A stretch of DNA of 64,000 nt from Elmis aenea (taxonomy: Eukaryota > Arthropoda > Insecta > Coleoptera > Elmidae): the NCBI GenBank assembly GCA_947652605.1, contig OX393577.1, positions 28,957,466 through 29,021,465 of the forward strand, written 5' to 3'. Below are positions 26,001-32,000 of this stretch, one piece after another (position 1 is the first letter of the stretch; every line of letters begins with the position of its first letter). A model generated the notes under the pieces. That model was given only the letters and a program-made list of their open reading frames with translations. It was not told the origin of the DNA and did no database searches. Both the position numbers and the translations under genes were made by a program.

Positions 26001-29000
26001 GAGAATAAAATGCTCTACAAATTGGCGTTAAAATCAGATATAGCGTCCATAAGAAAAAATTGACCTGATGATGGTTTTAAAAAAACGAAACGTTGCACGG
26101 AAAATATAATTGGGGAATTTAATTCCTTGCAAAAAGTGGCCATGAAAATGTTTTTACAAAAATGAAATTTGACATCAAATAAAAAAGTTACGGGCAAAAA
26201 ACAAAAATCCACTTTTTTACTTTTTCCCCTGTATCTCAAAAACTAGAAAAGCTAGATAAGTTCTGTTTGCGTCAAATTTTTAAGCACCTAAATATACAAC
26301 TTTGCCCCAATTTAACCGAAGTCGTAACTCTTACCGTTTACGAGATCCCCATAGTGGCCCGCGAAAAACGAGAACCCTGTAGATGGCGTGTGCATGTGTA
26401 AATAGTAGTTTCATAATCTGCTTATTTTATAAAACACATTGTTTAATAAATACATTCATAATAAATATATAAATGCGAGTTTATTAAGTCTGTAAGTGGT
26501 TACCATATAAAGCTTTTAGTGAGTTATAAATGTTGATGCATGGTCTAAAACTAATTTTAAGGTGGAAAAATATCAACAAAAATGTATATGACACTAGATT
26601 TTAGCGGTTTTAGAAATATTCGCAAAAGTAAAGTACCCGTATTTTAGATTTTCAAAAAAGTTTTTTTGGAACTTTTTTTACTTAAAATACTAGCACTTTA
26701 CTCTTGTAAATATTTCTAAAATCGTTAAAATCTAATGTTATATAAATTTTTATACTTAAAATTAGTTTTAGACCATGCACCAACTTTATCCGAGAATAAA
26801 ATTTTTTGAGAAACCGATAATAAAATCCTTTTCCATTTGTTGCGGACTTTTTGAATGTTAAAATTACTTCAAAAATAAAAATTGGAATTTTAACGTCAAA
26901 TGTTACATTTTGGTTTTATTATTAATTCTAAATAATTTTTCCCCATGAGGTTTTTTTTGTAACTCTTCAATAAGGGCACATTACTCTTGTGAATATTTCT
27001 GAAATCGCTAAAATCTAGTGTATGAATTTTTATGAAATGTTTTTCATCTTAAAATTAGTTTAAAGGCCTCTACTCATTATCCAACTTGTCGGAGCCGACC
27101 GTCGGGAACTCCGTGTTGGTTGTTGTCTATACACCTCCCGACCAGTCCAACCAACACAGCATAAACATCATAACTTTTTTTATTATTTTGGCTCTGATGC
27201 AATTTTGTGGATAACAAATTTATAAATAGCGTTAAATTTTCTTTAATAGCCCTTATCTAGAGGAATGTGGTGGGGCGGTTGGCTTGTTGGATGGTCTGGC
27301 CACCCGACCGTTCCAACTGTCGTGTTGGTCGGGTAACAGACTACACATTAAGCAATTTATCGGAATGGTCGGTCAGTTTTCCTGACAAATTGGTTGGTGA
27401 GTAGAGGCCTTAAGGTAAGGCACCAACTTTTATCAAGAACTAAAAAAAATACAATAAAATTCATAATAAACAATTATTCCATTTGTTGCATACTTTTTGA
27501 ATTACGCTGTATTAAAAAAAATCAAAAACATCAAAAGTTCTTGGTTTTTAAAATTTAAATCAATGATTATTGATTTTTTAAATAAATATCAAATTTTGAC
27601 CAACCCTGGCTGTGGGTATAATCTGAATGCAAGGGCCGGTTTTTGTTCTCAGTCACTGCAGTTAGGAATGGGGAGTTAATAAAAAAATTAACGACTCCCT
27701 AGCCTGTAACTTTTAAAACCTACTCCTGACTCGGACTTTCGACTCCTTTTGATAATGCACTACACTGGAATATATTAAGGAAAATCAGTTAAAACTGGTA
27801 TTGAATATTTTCAATTTAGTTTTTGTTCTTTTTTAAAAAATCACAGTTAGTATCATTATTTTGTTTTCATTTTTGTTCAGTTGTCACCCTTGATAGAGAC
27901 TGAATCAGTCGGGAATCAACAGTTTTTCCTACTCCCAACTCAGACTTTCATCTCTGATCAAAACTCTCTTATATTTATTTTACGGTTGGAAGTGCAATGT
28001 ATCAATTGGATGTGTCTTATATTACAACAGTGGGTAGGAAAGTTCTTGATGCCTTCGGCAGCCATTTAATCCACCGAACTTAAACCTGATGTCTTGCTGA
28101 TGGATTGTGGAAGGGGTAGTCAGCCATAAAATGTCTTACATGAGTACAGGTCAAGTTGAAACAATTACGGTACCACAAGATTTGTCTTACATTCAAGCAC
28201 TTTCTGAGCCATCACAAATTTACCGTCGAATGATGTCATCCGTCAATCGAATGAATTCTTGGAGTATAAGATACAAGTAATTGCAACGATCAGTTATGAT
28301 CGATGAAAACGATTTTAATAATAACGTGACTCAAGCTAACATTAAATATATAGTTCAGCACTACAGGCCTACAAGGCCCATGGCTTCAAATTTATTTTTT
28401 TTCTCTTTTCTGGCGTTTTTTCTGGAGTTGAGTTCTTTTTATTTCTTTTCGCATGTCCTTTTTCATTGCTTGTGTCATTTTCGATGTCCTCTTGTTATCT
28501 TTTCTAATTTTATTTTATTTTTTTTAAATTTATTTTCTTTTTTGTGTCCTTTCTCATTGCCTGTACCGTTCTGTTATTCTTTACTATCAGTTTTTTAGAG
28601 GTTGATGGTTTGTTGTTTTATTTTCTTTCAACTTTTCCTGCTCCCTGCTCTATTGATATCCTATTTTCGTTGTTCTTCCTTTTTGTCTCTCTTCTTCCAC
28701 TATTTGTTTTAGCTTCATTTGAATTTCCAGTTCCTCCTTTGTCATTTCGTTGTTTATATATATTATTTCTTGGAGTTGTTTGAACTTGTACTTGTTTTTC
28801 ATAACCTTTTCTTTTTCTAGTGGTTTGTATAGTTCTAGCTTACATGATTTTGTTCCTATCTGTATGGCGTTTTTAATCAGAACTTTTATACCTGTTCCTC
28901 TTTCAATAAGGTGTTCGAATTCATGTATAAGGTCTGCTTTGTTATCAGTTTTTATCTCCAAACCTGTCACAACGATATTATTTTTGGTTCTATCTTTTTC

Positions 29001-32000
29001 CAGTCTTCTAACTCTATCTTCTACGGATTTCATCTTCTCTTTTATTATCTTGTTTTCATTTTTCAGCAATTCATTTTTCTGTTTCAGTTCCTCTTGATAT
29101 GACCTCTGGTCATGTTTTATTTCTTTTATATCTCTCATTACTTCCTTGATCATGCTCATAAGCGTATCCGTTTTATCTTCTTTCTCTTTTTGAGGTGTCC
29201 TGTTATTCTTTTTACTCTTTTTACTACCTTTTGATATGTCTTCTATGTCCTGTTCTCTTTTTCTTTTCGAATCCTCCGACGTATACTCGTCGCTCTCGAC
29301 GTTTGTTTCTTTCATATCTTTTATTATTTTTTTAATCATGTTCGTAATCATATCAATTTTTTTCAGATCTTCTGACGTATATTCGTCGTTCTCACATCCT
29401 ACAGCACCACTTCCTCTCCGCTGTGCCATAATACGCACAGTACACTTGTTACACCTTTATTACACTATTTATTATTGTATCCTCTTAAAATAATTTATTT
29501 CATCACACTCCGTTTTTCGTTTCGTTTTTATTCGAATTTGGCATTGACGAAACGTGATAAGTCCCAGTAAAACGAGGTTTTTATCGCCGCTATCTCAGCC
29601 AACAATAACACGTGCGACTCGTTTAAAAGTCCGAACTCAACTTCAAGCTAACATTAGCTTTCAAAGTATTGTACTATCGGATATTATTTGTCTATTTTTG
29701 TGAAATACAAAACACGTACATATAATAAAAAAATAAAATTTCTGTGACATTTATTTTTTACTGAAATCATTTAGTACATGCACGTAAGCTATTGCTAACA
29801 ATAAATTTTAAAATTTTATTTTACAGTTGCTAAACTTAGTTTTTATGCATTCCATTATCTTCAACGCTTAAAATGACTTTAAATTTGTTTTAGCAGAAAT
29901 TCCTTCAATTATTGTTAGTGGCGTTAGTGATGAGGCAGAATCAGCTCCAGAAGGAAGTACTGAGTGCATGGGTCCTCCAAGTATTGCTGGAAGTTCAGCG
30001 GAAGGTTCTCAAACAACTGAACAATTGGACGAAATGCTAGAAGGAGAAGATGGGGTGAGATTTTTTGTATCAACTTTTTATAATTGTTTTACTTTTTTGT
30101 GTTACGCCTTCATATGGCATAGATATATTTTTAATTTAGGTTAGCTCCGAAGGTGAAAAACCTTTACTCACAGAACCCGGTGAAGAAGAAGGCCGAGAAG
30201 CAGAAGCATCTCCAAGTACAAATACGAGATCTAGAGGACAAACCAATAGAGGTTCCAACGCACGAAGGTCGGTTAGACATACCCCAGTAAGGGGTGCTGG
30301 TGTATCAAGATCAGGACCTACACCTATAATTTGGTCAGATCAGCATAGAAGTTCCAGACATATTCCAGGTTTGTTACATTTTCTCCAGTAAAATTGCTGT
30401 TGACTTTTGCAATAGCAATGATAGTGCTTCCTTAAATTTGTGTAAAAAGAGTCCTGTATAAAAGAGAATGTTAACTGCGACTTATTTAGTTATAAAATCT
30501 GTTTCATTTGAAAAATCACTGCAGCGGTTACGGCTGCAATGCCAGAAGATTATTCAGTCATCTTTTAGTATGTTCACCACGGCGGTAAATCTAAATGTGC
30601 AAATTGTATACAGGGTTCTCGTTTTTCAAGGGCCACAATGAGGATCTTGTAAACGGTAAGAACTACGACCGGTTAAATTAGGGCAAAGTTGTATATTCAG
30701 GTGGTTAATAATTTGAAGCAAACGGAACTTATCTAGCTTATTTAGTTTTTGAAATATAGGGGAAAAAGTAAAAAAATGGATTTTTGTTTTTTGCCCGTAA
30801 CTTTTTTATTTGATGTCGAATTTCATTTCTGTAAACCCTTTTTTATGGCCACTTTTTGAAGAAATCAAAATTCCCAATTATATTTTCCATATGATGTTTC
30901 GCTTTCTTTAAACCATCATCAGGTAAATTTTTTCTTATGGACGCTATATCTGATTTTAACACCAATTTGTAGAGCATTTTATTTTGAATTCGACGAAGTG
31001 TATTGTGTAACACTTAGCACTTTTTTGAAACAATTATTGTTAAAAATGACAAAAACAAATATTTGAATTTGAAAAATTTCTAATCGGCATGGTAAATAAT
31101 TGTTTTTGTCCCTTTTTCCTTGGAAACAGGTAAGTTAACCGCATGAAATTACTATTTAAGGGGTTTAATGAAACATTTAACAAAAAACGAAAATAGGTAG
31201 GTATTTATTTATTTATTGAAGGGGAAAAAACAGCTATGCCATCCATGCACGGTCACCCAACCAAGAACTAACTTAACTTGTCAAAGAACGCATTAGTTAC
31301 ATCTTCAACGAGTTATGCCCTTTATCTGCGTTAATGTAGAAGCAGACAAGGTGGCTATGTTTTTTGACATCTAAAAAAAACAAAAGCGTGTGTAACGTCA
31401 AAACGGCTTGTGTATGGTCTAAACCAGGGGTGGCCAACCCGCGGTCCGCATGCCAAAAGTAGTGAAAACCAACGTATTAAAAAAATACATTATTTGTGCA
31501 TCCATATGTTCAAAAATTAAGAATCTTATTTGAATCGCAATTGAAAAGTAATAACGCTCACCACTTTCCACTGTTGAAAGAATTTAAGAAATCAAAATGT
31601 AACAATTACATCAAATATGCAAAAGAAATAAGAAAACTTACAGCTGCTTTTGAAAGCCGATTCAGTAATTTAGTTAGACAAATACAACAACATTTTTGAA
31701 ATATATTCATCTCCCTTTCATGTTGAAATCGAGTCGGCCCCAGAATATCTCCAAATGGAACTGGTTGACTTACAGTGCAATATTGAATTAAAACACATTT
31801 TTGAAACATCAGAATCAAAAATAGATTTTTATAACACTTACGTCGCAAAAGAGAAATTTTCCAATTTGAGAAATCTGGCACAAAAAGTTGTTAGCGCTTT
31901 TGGTTCAACTTACACCTGCGAATCGTTTTTTTCGAAAATGTAATTGACCAAACACAAAACACGCTCAAACATAACGGACGCTAACCTGCAACACCAATTA

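Larger units (their letters stand above)
18662..26379. mobile_element. FB-1 foldback copy 1 (CAGGGTTCTCG), TA-flanked
   Basis: Left CAGGGTTCTCGTTTTTCGCG, right its inverse, TA at 18660-18661 and 26380-26381. The left arm is clear for about 200 bp, to the (AT)n at 18861; the right arm and loop run from about 25789. Between lie a LINE and other repeats. The paralogous empty site is at 60375-60376. Confidence 0.9.
18376..27658. mobile_element. hAT element hosting a 7.7-kb nested stack
   Basis: Left end CAGGCCCGGACTGGCC, right end (inverse) CAGTGACTGAGAAC; perfect 8-bp duplication cagttagg (18368-18375, 27659-27666). Without the foldback at 18662-26379 and the MITE at 27064-27410, the hAT is about 1.2 kb and collinear (inverted) with the intact paralogue at 59348-60658. 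The interior is AT-rich repeats without a transposase. Confidence 0.9.

Noticed and set aside
28281..29097. Phe/Ser-rich + strand ORFs
   Set aside because: Antisense of the Lys/Glu-rich LINE N-terminal region.
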